Shown here piece after piece: positions 24,560-33,348 of a DNA stretch of 64,000 nt (its first letter is position 1; every line of letters starts with the position of its first letter). The DNA comes from Palauibacter sp022826685 (GTDB lineage Bacteria; Gemmatimonadota; Gemmatimonadetes; Palauibacterales; Palauibacteraceae), in the NCBI RefSeq assembly GCF_965221685.1, contig NZ_OZ244907.1. The stretch is one strand, 5' to 3'. The notes beneath the pieces were generated by a model, which ran no database searches, was not told where the DNA came from, and worked only from the letters and a program-made list of their open reading frames with translations. Both the position numbers and the translations under genes were made by a program.

Positions 24560-27037
24560 TCAGTTTCCGACCACGTTGACCCGCACGTACCAGATCCGGC
24601 CCGCCACGCCGTAGGGTGATTCGGAGGGGTACTCCATCGTCCAGAGCTGCGCGACGGCGTCGTCCGGGAGCCGGTTCGGCAGACGGTCAAGCAGGTTGTT
24701 CGCTCCGACACCCACCTGGATGCGGTCGCCCACCCGGAAGCTGACCTCCAGGTCGGCGATGGTCGCCGCGTCGATCGTGATGTTCTCCTCGAAGATGAAC
24801 GGGGTCGTGACGGAACCGATGCGGTTCAACCCGAGCCTCGCACCGAGACCCCGAGCGAACCGAAGGTCGGCGCTCACGCCGATCCGCTGTCCCGGCTGGG
24901 AGTCCTCGATGAGAGTCTGCTGGGTGTCCCCGATGAAGTTCTCGTTGCGGTTGGCGGTGATCTCCGTGCTGTTCCGGTGCAGGCTGGCCGACAGGTCCGC
25001 GGCCCCCCAGTCCATGCCGCGGAAGCGCCAGGTCGCCGCCAGGTCGAATCCCTGCGTGCGCGTGTCGATCGCGTTGGTCCAGAAGGCCACGGCGTCCACC
25101 GGCCGACCCTGGAACTGCGCGCCGGGCCGAAGTCCATGGCCCGGGTTGAGGCTCTGGGTCAGGGCGATCGCGTCGTTTACGGCGACGCGGTAGTAGTCCG
25201 CGGTCACCAGCAGGCCGGCGTCGTTGGAATAGACGAGTCCGCCCGTGAAGCTGAGCGATGTCTCGTGGTTCAGCGAACAGGCCCCGAAGTCGGAGCACGC
25301 GATCTCATCGCCTTCGGGCAGGAACCCCGCGCTCACCAGACCCTCGCTGCCGCCCACGAAACCGATCGTGTTGAACCCCCGCTGCGGGAGTCGCGGTGCC
25401 CGGAAGCCCGTGGAGACCGCAGCGCGGAGCGCGGCCCCCGTTTCGCCCAGTTCCAGGCGACCGGCCAGCTTGCCGGTCAGCGAACTTCCGGCGTCGGTAT
25501 AGTGCTCATAGCGAAGGGCGCCACCCAGCGTGCGCCCGCTCGGCGAGCGCAACTCCATGTCCGCGTACGCTCCGACGCTGCTGCGATCCTGCTCGCTCAG
25601 CCGCGCCGAGGCCGGGCTGTAGCCGGGGTAGCCCTGTATCCCGCAGCTCGCGTAGACCGTCCCGTCGTTCTGGTGATGGGCCGCCGGAAAGCTGCCGGGC
25701 GTATCGCTCGGCCCGCACGCCCACGAGGCCCGGTCGCCGGCTTCCATCCAGTACGAGTCCCTGCGGAAGGCTCCGCCGACGGCCAGAAACGCCGGGGTCG
25801 AACCCACCTCGATCTCCCGCGTCGCGTCGGCGTTCAGCGTCCACTGACGCACGTTGAGCCCGCCGCTGAACGTGTTCCTGGGTCCGGCGTTGGCGGCGAT
25901 GGAGGCGCCGTCGGCCCCGGGGTTCCGTGCCAGGAACTCCGCCGCGTAGGACGGATTGATCGAATTCGCGGCGCCGAAGGCGAACCGGCCGTGTCCGAAC
26001 CCGAGACTGAGATCTCCCGACCAGGCGCCCATATCGCCGCGGAGACCCGCCACGGCGGACTTGTCCATCAGATCCGACTCCTCGATGGGGAAGAAGCCGT
26101 CCGGATAGACGTAGCTGACCGAGCGAGGCACCCAGTCCGCCTTGCGGTACAGGCCGTCCGAGACCGCTTCGCGCCCGGAGTATCCCCCGAATGCATAGAA
26201 TTCAGCCGATTCCCCGACGGGGACCGCGGCATTGGCCATGAAGGCCGCGCCCCTGTAGTCGGGTTCGCCGTTTCGCTGCAGCTGGATGACCTTTCCGCCA
26301 TCCGCACAGGGGCCGTAGGACGAATCGGGACCGAAACAGGTGGGTGCCTCGCCGGCCCGGTTCGTGACCTCCTGCCGCGCGACCTCCATCGTGATGTTGA
26401 AGAAGCCGTCTCCGAGCGGAACCCCGGCGTTGGCCGAAGTGAACAGCCTCATGCCGTCGCCGCGCGAGGTTTGGCCGAGGAGGGTGGCGGCGCTGACGCC
26501 GCTGGCGTCGTCCTTGAGCACGATGTTGATCACGCCGGCGATGGCATCCGAGCCGTACTGCGACGCCGCCCCCTCGCGCAGGACTTCGATCCGCTTGATG
26601 GCGTGGACCGGAATGGCACGCAGGTCCGTACCCGTCGTCCCCTGCCCGGCCGCCGCGAGCAGCTTCGCGAATGCGACGCCGTGGCGTCGCTTGCCGTTGA
26701 CCAGGACGAGCACCTGATCGCCGTTCATGCCGCGCAGCGTCGCGACGTGGAGGGCCGCGCCATCGCCGGCGGACAACCGCGTGGAATTGAAGGATGGCGC
26801 GATGCTGCCCAGCACCTCCGCCAGGTCGACCTCGCCGAGCCGCGCGATTTCCTCCGCGCTGTAGATGTCCACGGGGACGGAAAGCGTCGCGGGGTCCGCA
26901 ACGCCCGCCCGTGACCCCACCACGACCTCGAGTTCCTGCACCACGACGACGGTGTCCGGCGGTTCCTGAGCCGCTGTCGAACCGGTCGAAGCCAGCGTTG
27001 CAAGGAACACCGGGGCGAAGAATGCCGAAGCTCTCAT
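24560..27037 (-). CDS. TonB-dependent outer-membrane receptor
   Basis: An 825-residue receptor. I place the start at the ATG complementary to 27035-27037, giving the signal peptide MRASAFFAPVFLATLASTGS ending TAAQE; the open frame reaches further to 27154 without content. A short TonB-box-like stretch (DTVVVVQELEVVVGSRAG) precedes the plug domain (VPVDIYSAEEIARLGEVDLA, LHVATLRGMNGDQVLVLVNG, KRRHGVAFAKLL, IKRIEVLREGAASQYGSDAI, AGVINIVLKDDASG). The barrel contains paired cysteines in extracellular loops (TCFGPDSSYGPCADGG, EIACSDFGACSLNH) and a C-terminal VGVGANNLLDRLPNRLP segment. It lacks the carboxypeptidase-like domain of the receptor at 2688. The pattern resembles receptors of Bacteroidota/Gemmatimonadota and Proteobacteria with unknown ligands. 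Confidence 0.92.
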   Translation of the reverse strand: MRASAFFAPVFLATLASTGSTAAQEPPDTVVVVQELEVVVGSRAGVADPATLSVPVDIYSAEEIARLGEVDLAEVLGSIAPSFNSTRLSAGDGAALHVATLRGMNGDQVLVLVNGKRRHGVAFAKLLAAAGQGTTGTDLRAIPVHAIKRIEVLREGAASQYGSDAIAGVINIVLKDDASGVSAATLLGQTSRGDGMRLFTSANAGVPLGDGFFNITMEVARQEVTNRAGEAPTCFGPDSSYGPCADGGKVIQLQRNGEPDYRGAAFMANAAVPVGESAEFYAFGGYSGREAVSDGLYRKADWVPRSVSYVYPDGFFPIEESDLMDKSAVAGLRGDMGAWSGDLSLGFGHGRFAFGAANSINPSYAAEFLARNPGADGASIAANAGPRNTFSGGLNVRQWTLNADATREIEVGSTPAFLAVGGAFRRDSYWMEAGDRASWACGPSDTPGSFPAAHHQNDGTVYASCGIQGYPGYSPASARLSEQDRSSVGAYADMELRSPSGRTLGGALRYEHYTDAGSSLTGKLAGRLELGETGAALRAAVSTGFRAPRLPQRGFNTIGFVGGSEGLVSAGFLPEGDEIACSDFGACSLNHETSLSFTGGLVYSNDAGLLVTADYYRVAVNDAIALTQSLNPGHGLRPGAQFQGRPVDAVAFWTNAIDTRTQGFDLAATWRFRGMDWGAADLSASLHRNSTEITANRNENFIGDTQQTLIEDSQPGQRIGVSADLRFARGLGARLGLNRIGSVTTPFIFEENITIDAATIADLEVSFRVGDRIQVGVGANNLLDRLPNRLPDDAVAQLWTMEYPSESPYGVAGRIWYVRVNVVGN

Positions 27038-27187
27038 GATCTTTCGTCCTTCGTCGGAGCGCCTTTCCCCGGGGGGCATACGGACCCGGTGCCTCGGCGC
27101 TCTCGACAGCTCGCGGATTTTCGGGAAACCTCCTCTGGTATCATTATGGGTCAAACGATCCGCGGGTTACACCCTCCGGGAGGCACC

Positions 27188-28864
27188 ATGGCTCGCACCC
27201 GACTCCGTCCATCGTTCATCCTTACGGGAATCGCGGTTCTCGCCCTCGTCTACCTCCTCGTGCAGGTGGCGCCGGATCCGGAGGATTCGGTTGCGGCGGC
27301 GGGTCCGGACTCGCACGCCGACCTCGTGAGTCTGTTCGACGAGTGGCGGGCATTCGAGCGCCCCGGGTTCGTGGATGGCGTGCCGGACTACTCGGCGGCG
27401 GCGATGGCGCGGCAGCAACAGGAACTCCCGCAGTGGCAGGTGCGGCTGGGCAGCGGCGCCCCGGAGGACTGGTCCGTGGCGGAACAGATCGACTGGCACC
27501 TGGTCCGCGCCGAGATGAACGGACTCGACTTCGATCACCGCGTGCGCCGCCCCTGGGCGCGGGACCCCGGCTTCTACGTGACGATCTTCGCGGCGGAGAG
27601 CGACGTGCCGGCCCACGAGGGGCCGGTCATCCACGGCTGGATCGACCTCTGGACGTACGATTACCCGCTCTCGGAGGCGGATGCCGCCGAACTCGCGAAT
27701 CGCATCGGCGCGATCTCGGCGCTCCTGGAACAGGCGCGCGAAAACCTTGCGAACTCGAACGCACGGGACCTCTGGCTGGGCGGCGTCCGCGCCTTTCGGG
27801 GGCAGGTGCGGGACCTCGACGACCTCGCGGCGCGGGTCGCCGGGACGAGTGCCGCGCTCGACGAGTCCATCGCCGATGCGCGCGCCGCCTCGGAGGCGTT
27901 CATCGCGTGGGTGGAAGAGGAGGCGCCCTCCCGCACCGGACCCTCCGGCGTGGGGCGGGAGAACTACACGTGGTACATGCAGAACGTGCACCTCGTCCCC
28001 TATTCGTGGGAGGAACAGGTCACGATCATGCGGCGCGAACTCGCCCGCGCCCACGCTTCGATGCGGCTGGAGGAGAACCGCAACCGGGATCTGCCGGAAC
28101 TCGAGCGCATCGCTTCGGCCGAAGAATACGACCGAAGGCTGAACGAGTCCGTCGAGCGCTACATGCGCTTCCTCGACGAGGAGGAGGTGGAGACGACGGA
28201 AGAGTGGATGGCCCCGGCCCTCCGCGCCGTGAACGGGAGCTTCACGCCCGCCGAGCCCGGCGAGATCCGGAACTTCTTCTCCGAGGTGAACTACCGGGAT
28301 CCGGACGCCTTCCGGCCGCACATGCACCACTGGATCGAACTCGCGCGCATGCGGGTGGACCCCCACGCCAGCCCCATCCGGGCCACGCCGTCCCTCTACA
28401 ACATCTTCGACGCCCGTTCGGAGGGACTCGCGACGGGCGTGGAAGAGATGTTCATGCACCTCGGGCTTCTCGAGGGCTCGCCCCGCTCCCGCGAACTCAC
28501 GTGGATCATGCTGGCGCAGCGGGCCGCGAGGGCCCTGAGCGGCCTCTACCTGCATGGCGGCGTGTTCGACATGGAGGAGGCGGTGGCCCACGCGATGAAG
28601 TGGACGCCGCGGGGGTGGCTGCCGGATGGCGCCCTCGTGCGCGGGGAGCAGAGCCTCTACCTGCGGCAGCCGGGGTACGGGACGAGCTATGTGACCGGGA
28701 AGATCCAGATCGAGGAACTGCTCGCGGAGTACGCCATCCAGGAAGGCGGGGACTTCAGCGTGAAGCGGTTCTTCGATGCCTTCTACGACGCCGGCGTCAT
28801 CCCCACCGTCCTCACGCGCTGGGAGATGACGGGCGAGAAGGATGCGATCCTGGAGGCGAACTGA
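27188..28864 (+). CDS. secreted DUF885-family protein
   Basis: A 558-residue protein with an N-terminal hydrophobic signal or anchor (FILTGIAVLALVYLLVQVAP). GGGAGG at about 27178-27183 sets ATG 27188. Helical blocks LAARVAGTSAALDESIADAR and FIAWVEEEAPSRTGPSGVGR, the segment ENYTWYMQNVHLVPYSWEEQ, and the C-terminal GLATGVEEMFMHLGLLEGSP, LSGLYLHGGVFDMEEAVAHA and GYGTSYVTGKIQIEELL match the DUF885 family. That family is thought to be metallo- or other peptidase-like; the usual EGWA motif appears here as EGLATGVEEM, a degenerate form. It is divergent from the TonB receptor at 24560-27037, suggesting shared regulation or peptide degradation coupled to uptake. Activity is inferred only. Confidence 0.8.
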   Translation: MARTRLRPSFILTGIAVLALVYLLVQVAPDPEDSVAAAGPDSHADLVSLFDEWRAFERPGFVDGVPDYSAAAMARQQQELPQWQVRLGSGAPEDWSVAEQIDWHLVRAEMNGLDFDHRVRRPWARDPGFYVTIFAAESDVPAHEGPVIHGWIDLWTYDYPLSEADAAELANRIGAISALLEQARENLANSNARDLWLGGVRAFRGQVRDLDDLAARVAGTSAALDESIADARAASEAFIAWVEEEAPSRTGPSGVGRENYTWYMQNVHLVPYSWEEQVTIMRRELARAHASMRLEENRNRDLPELERIASAEEYDRRLNESVERYMRFLDEEEVETTEEWMAPALRAVNGSFTPAEPGEIRNFFSEVNYRDPDAFRPHMHHWIELARMRVDPHASPIRATPSLYNIFDARSEGLATGVEEMFMHLGLLEGSPRSRELTWIMLAQRAARALSGLYLHGGVFDMEEAVAHAMKWTPRGWLPDGALVRGEQSLYLRQPGYGTSYVTGKIQIEELLAEYAIQEGGDFSVKRFFDAFYDAGVIPTVLTRWEMTGEKDAILEAN

Positions 28865-28961
28865 CGCCCGCCGGACTCGGGCGCTCCGCCCGTACGAGCG
28901 GCCACATGAGCACCCCCCCCGCGGATATCCCCCCGATGGGCCGCCCCGTGAGCGTTCCGGC

Positions 28962-29663
28962 ATGAGCGCAACCTGGGTTCAGACGTCGCGGCGGCTCCTC
29001 CCGCGGCTCCGGAGACTCTCCCGCGAGATCCGGCCCACATTCCATCTCGACTCGGTGAACGAGATGAGCCCCGGAGCGCTGCGGGACCTGGGCGTCGAGG
29101 CGGTGCTGTGGGACGTGGACGGGACGCTGATGGGGCACCACGACGACCGCGTGGACCCGGCGCTCGCCCCCGCGTTCGAGGCCCTCCTCGCGGCGACGGG
29201 GTTGCGGCACGCGATCGTCTCCAACTGCCAGGAGGCACGCTTTGCCGAGCTGGGGGAGATCTTCCCGGCGATCCCGGTCGTGCTGGGGTACGAGACCGGG
29301 GCAGGGGCGGCGTTCCGGGTCCGCCGCGGATCGCGCGAGTCGTGGCGCGGCCCCGGCGCGGCGGCGGCTTCGTCCGATGGCGGCCGGCCTTCGGGGGAAC
29401 TGCGGCCGATCCGCAAGCCGAGCCGCGGGCTCGTGCAGGCCGCGCTCGAGGAACTGAACGTCGAGGACCGTCCGGCGGCGGCGCTGATGGTGGGGGATCA
29501 GTACTTCACGGACATCGCGTCGGCGAACCTGGCGGGCGTCCGGTCGGTGAAGGTGCCCACGCTGCACCGGGCGAGCTTTCCGGCCCTGGTTCGCTGGTCG
29601 CAGCGGCTCGAGACCGTGCTCTACCGGCTGAAGTACGGCCGTCCGCGGCCGGGCGGCGCTTGA
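28962..29663 (+). CDS. YqeG-like HAD-superfamily phosphatase
   Basis: A 233-residue HAD-type protein. Motif I is VEAVLWDVDGTLMGHHDDRV (DVDGT), motif II is HAIVSNCQEAR, the lysine is in PIRKPSRGLVQAALEEL, and motif IV is ALMVGDQYFTDIASANLAGV (GDQ..TD). The N-terminal RPTFHLDSVNEMSPGALRDL and the motif spacing resemble YqeG family IIIA phosphatases, whose substrate is unsettled. The ATG at 28962 is chosen because the family starts near this point; upstream codons to 28842 are unsupported. The next gene starts at a TTG inside its stop codon. Confidence 0.85.
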   Translation: MSATWVQTSRRLLPRLRRLSREIRPTFHLDSVNEMSPGALRDLGVEAVLWDVDGTLMGHHDDRVDPALAPAFEALLAATGLRHAIVSNCQEARFAELGEIFPAIPVVLGYETGAGAAFRVRRGSRESWRGPGAAAASSDGGRPSGELRPIRKPSRGLVQAALEELNVEDRPAAALMVGDQYFTDIASANLAGVRSVKVPTLHRASFPALVRWSQRLETVLYRLKYGRPRPGGA

Positions 29664-30346
29664 CGGATCCGGCCCTCGCCGCGATCGAGCGGGAAGTCAC
29701 GGCCTGCCGGATGTGTCCGCGGCTCGTCGAGTGGCGCGAGCGGGTGGCGCGGGAACGCCGGGCCGCCTTCCGCGACGACACCTACTGGGGCCGTCCGGTG
29801 CCGGGCTTCGGCGATCCGGCCGCGCGCCTCCTCATCGTCGGGCTCGCCCCGGCCGCGCACGGCGCCAACCGGACCGGACGCATGTTCACCGGCGACCGGT
29901 CGGGCGACTGGCTCTACCGCGCCCTGCACCGCGCCGGGTTCGCCTCGCAGCCCGACTCGACCGACCGCGACGACGGGCTGGTGCTCCGGAACGCCTGGGT
30001 GACCGCCGCCGTGCGCTGCGCCCCGCCCGGAAACAAGCCGACCGCGGGGGAGCGGGAACGGTGCCGGGGCTACCTCGAGCGCGAACTGGACTTCTTCGCC
30101 GACGCCCCCACCATCGTCGCGCTGGGCGGGTTCTCGTTTGCGGCGCTACTGAGGGTCTTCCGCGAACGCGGGGAAGCCGTTCCGCGGCCCGCGCCCCGCT
30201 TCGGCCACGGCGTGGAGGTCGGCATCGGACGCCGCGTGCTGATCGGCTCCTATCACCCGAGCCAGCAGAACACCTTCACGGGCACCCTCACCGAGCCCAT
30301 GTTCGATGCCATCTGGGCCCGCGCCGCCGAACTCACCAAACCCTGA
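29660..30346 (+). CDS. family 5 (UDGb-type) uracil-DNA glycosylase
   Basis: A 228-residue DNA repair glycosylase that removes uracil and other deaminated bases. The start is TTG 29660, overlapping the preceding stop by four bases (TTGA). Motif A is LIVGLAPAAHGANRTGRMFT followed by GDRSGDWLYRALH, and motif B is IGSYHPSQQNTFTG. Both are diagnostic of the thermophile-type family 5 enzymes, in which the catalytic Asp of family 4 is absent. Four cysteines for an iron-sulphur cluster are visible: two in ACRMCPR, one in AVRCAPPGNKP and one in RERCRGYLE. The pairing with a HAD phosphatase is probably only operonic. Confidence 0.92.
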   Translation: MTDPALAAIEREVTACRMCPRLVEWRERVARERRAAFRDDTYWGRPVPGFGDPAARLLIVGLAPAAHGANRTGRMFTGDRSGDWLYRALHRAGFASQPDSTDRDDGLVLRNAWVTAAVRCAPPGNKPTAGERERCRGYLERELDFFADAPTIVALGGFSFAALLRVFRERGEAVPRPAPRFGHGVEVGIGRRVLIGSYHPSQQNTFTGTLTEPMFDAIWARAAELTKP

Positions 30347-30481
30347 GCCACCCCATTAGGGGGTCGCCCTACGCTGCTTCACCGAGGTTCGGCACAACGG
30401 GGACTGCGCCCAGCCCTTGCCCGGGGTGGCGGCGGGCGGCGCATGTTGAAGCATCGCGCACCCACAGGAGGAGACACACAA

Positions 30482-33346
30482 ATGAGGAGCACCACCCGCC
30501 GGCTCGCACCGGCTCCTGCCCCGATCCTCGGCGCAGCCCTGATCCTCGGCACAGCCCTGGCCTCGCCCGCGGGCGCGACCGCCCAGGAGAAGCCGACGCT
30601 GGCACCGGACGAATACGACAGGTGGGAGCGCCTGGGGCAAGCCACGCTTTCGCCCGATGGGCTCTGGCTCGCCGTCGTGGTCCGGCGCGTGGACGAGAGT
30701 TCGGAGCTTCGCATCCACCGGACGGACTCCGATTCGGTCGTCGTGGTGGCCGAGGGTTCGCGTCCCGAGTTCGAACGCGATGGCGGTTGGCTCGCCTTCA
30801 CCGTGGGCCTGTCCCCCGACGAGCGCGACGCCATGCGCGAGCGCGGCGATCCGGTCCGCAACGACGTTGGACTCCTCAACCTGGAGACCGGGGAACGCGA
30901 AGACATCGACGAGATCCAGTCGTTTTCGTTCTCCGACGACGGCGACTATCTCGCCCTTCGCCGCTACGCCCCGGCCGAAACGGAGACCGCCGGCGTGGAT
31001 CTGCTGGTTCGGGACCTCGCCGGGGGAGGCACGATGAGTTTCGGCAACGTGTCCGGTCTCGCGTGGCAGGACGAGGGGAACCTGCTCGCCATGACGCTCG
31101 ACGCGGCGGACCGGGTAGGGAACGGGGTCCGCCTGTACGATCCCGGTACGGGCCGCATCCGGTCGCTCGACGCGGACGAAGCGACCTACCGGGAACTGAC
31201 CTGGCGGGAGGACGCCCCGGACCTCGCCGTCCTCAAGACCTTCGATGACGAGGCGTACGAGGACACGGCGCATGTGGCGCTGGCGTGGCGCGGTCTGGAC
31301 TCCGAGACGCCGGCGGCGTTCACGCTCGATCCTCGGGTGCCCTCCGAGCTTCCCGCGGGGACGCGGGTCGTCGAGCATCGCACCCCCGTGTGGTCGGAAG
31401 ACGGGGCCACCCTCTTCCTCGGCACCCAGGAGCGGATCCCGTCCGACATCCCGTCCGGTGAAGCGGGGGAGGACGGCGACGCGGCCGACGGGGAGGGCCC
31501 CGGGGACGGCGACGGCGAGGGCGCGGACGGCGGCGATGGAGAGAACGCGGACGACGACGCGGACGATGCGGCGGAGGACGAGGAGCGCGCCGGGGTGGAG
31601 ATCTGGCATTCTCTCGACGTCGATCCGGTGCCCCAGCAGCGCGTACGCGAGCAGCAGTTGCGACGGGAGCACGACCTCGGGGCCTGGAACCTCGAGGCGG
31701 ACGAATTCCTCTTCCTGGGCGGCGATCACGCGGATCGCGCCGAGATCGCGGAGGGCGGACGGCACGTGCTGGCCCGCGACGAGACGCCCTACGACGTCGA
31801 AGCGATGTTCCGCCAGCAGTTCCACGACCTCTACGCCGTGGACACGCGGACCGGGAGCCGGGCCGTCGTCCGGGAGCGGGTCACGCTCGACATGGGGGGC
31901 AGCCCCGGCGGCCGCTACGCGGTCTGGTTCGAGGGCGACGACTACTGGACCCACGACCTGAGCACGGGCGAGACCCGCAACGTGACGGCCGGGCTCGGCG
32001 GGACGTTCGTCGACCTCGACCGGACGCCCACGCGCGAGCAGATGTCGGGCTTCGGGATCGCCGGCTGGCTGGAGGACGACGCGGCCATGCTCGTGAACGA
32101 CCGCTTCGACGTGTGGGAGGTGAACCCGGACGGGTCCGGCGGCCGCCGCCTCACGGCCGGCGCCGAGGACTCGAACCGGCACCGCATCGTGCGGCTCGAC
32201 CCCGAAGCCGACGCCTTCCGTCCCGACGAGCCACTCTACTATTCCACGTACAGCGAGTGGACGAAGGAAGCCGGGTTCTCGCGCGCCCGTCGCGGCGACA
32301 CGCCGGAGCCGCTCATTCGGGAAGACGCCCGCTTCGGAGGACTGCTCAAGGCGGCGGACGCCGACGTGTACGCCTTCCGCCGGGAACGGTTCGAGGATTC
32401 GCCCGACTATTTCGTCGCCGGGCCCGCTCTCGACGACGCGCGGCAGGTCACGGCCACGAACCCCTTCCAGGACGACTACGCGTGGGGCCGGACCCAACTC
32501 GTCGAGTACGAGAACGAATGGGGACGCCGGCTCCAGGGCGCGCTCGTCTATCCGGCCGACTACGAACCGGGCCGCGAATATCCGATGATCGTGAACCACT
32601 ACGAGTTGCTGTCGCAGACACTCCACCAGTACCAGGTGCCCGATCCCACGCAGTACTACAACGTCCAGATCTGGAGCCAGGAGGGGTACTTCGTGTTCAG
32701 GCCGGATGTCGTGTACCGCGACCGGCGGCCGGGACAGTCCAACGTCGAGACGCTGCGTCCGGCCGTGGCGGCCGCGGTCGCAACCGGGATGATCGACGCC
32801 GGGCGCGTGGGCCTCATCGGCCACTCCTGGGGCGGGTATCAGACGACGTTCTTCGTCACCCAGGACGACCTGTTCGCGGCTGCGGTGGCCGGCGCGCCGC
32901 TCACGAACCTGATGAGCATGTACCTCTCCTTCTACTGGAACTCGGGAGGGACGGACGCCCGCATCTTCGAGATCAGCCAGGGACGGATGCAGGTCCCGTG
33001 GTGGGAGGACTGGGATTCGTACTTCAACAACTCGCCGATCCATCACATCGAGAATCTGAACACGCCGCTCCTCATCGAGTTCGGGACCGAGGACGGCGCC
33101 GTCGAGTTCAACCAGGGAGTCGAGTTCTACAACGCCGCCCGCCGCGCCGGGAAACAACTCGTGATGCTCGTCTACGAGGGCGAGAACCACGGACTCGCCG
33201 AGGAGCCGAACCAGCGCGACTATCAGCGCCGCATTCTGGAGTGGTTCGGGCACTATCTGAAGGGCGAGCCGGCGCCGGCGTGGATCACGACCGGCGTCCC
33301 GTTCCTGGAACAGAAGGACGGGCCCCGCAAGAAGAAAGTGAGCTGA
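30482..33346 (+). CDS. secreted S9-family peptidase with acidic insert
   Basis: A 954-residue prolyl-oligopeptidase-type peptidase. AGGAGGAG at 30466-30473 sets ATG 30482; the signal peptide is PAPILGAALILGTALASPAG. A propeller region (LSPDGLWLAVVVRR, FSFSDDGDYLALRRYAP) is interrupted by an extremely acidic Gly/Asp/Glu-rich segment at about residues 325-375. The C-terminal hydrolase domain has PMIVNHYELLSQTLHQY, the nucleophile in VGLIGHSWGGYQTTFFVTQ, the acid near LLIEFGTEDGAVEF and the histidine in VYEGENHGLAEEPNQRDYQR. Proteins of this type are common in Gemmatimonadota secretomes. The BNR/VPS10 gene follows two bases after the stop, so the two are one operon. Confidence 0.92.
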   Translation: MRSTTRRLAPAPAPILGAALILGTALASPAGATAQEKPTLAPDEYDRWERLGQATLSPDGLWLAVVVRRVDESSELRIHRTDSDSVVVVAEGSRPEFERDGGWLAFTVGLSPDERDAMRERGDPVRNDVGLLNLETGEREDIDEIQSFSFSDDGDYLALRRYAPAETETAGVDLLVRDLAGGGTMSFGNVSGLAWQDEGNLLAMTLDAADRVGNGVRLYDPGTGRIRSLDADEATYRELTWREDAPDLAVLKTFDDEAYEDTAHVALAWRGLDSETPAAFTLDPRVPSELPAGTRVVEHRTPVWSEDGATLFLGTQERIPSDIPSGEAGEDGDAADGEGPGDGDGEGADGGDGENADDDADDAAEDEERAGVEIWHSLDVDPVPQQRVREQQLRREHDLGAWNLEADEFLFLGGDHADRAEIAEGGRHVLARDETPYDVEAMFRQQFHDLYAVDTRTGSRAVVRERVTLDMGGSPGGRYAVWFEGDDYWTHDLSTGETRNVTAGLGGTFVDLDRTPTREQMSGFGIAGWLEDDAAMLVNDRFDVWEVNPDGSGGRRLTAGAEDSNRHRIVRLDPEADAFRPDEPLYYSTYSEWTKEAGFSRARRGDTPEPLIREDARFGGLLKAADADVYAFRRERFEDSPDYFVAGPALDDARQVTATNPFQDDYAWGRTQLVEYENEWGRRLQGALVYPADYEPGREYPMIVNHYELLSQTLHQYQVPDPTQYYNVQIWSQEGYFVFRPDVVYRDRRPGQSNVETLRPAVAAAVATGMIDAGRVGLIGHSWGGYQTTFFVTQDDLFAAAVAGAPLTNLMSMYLSFYWNSGGTDARIFEISQGRMQVPWWEDWDSYFNNSPIHHIENLNTPLLIEFGTEDGAVEFNQGVEFYNAARRAGKQLVMLVYEGENHGLAEEPNQRDYQRRILEWFGHYLKGEPAPAWITTGVPFLEQKDGPRKKKVS

Positions 33347-33348
33347 AC

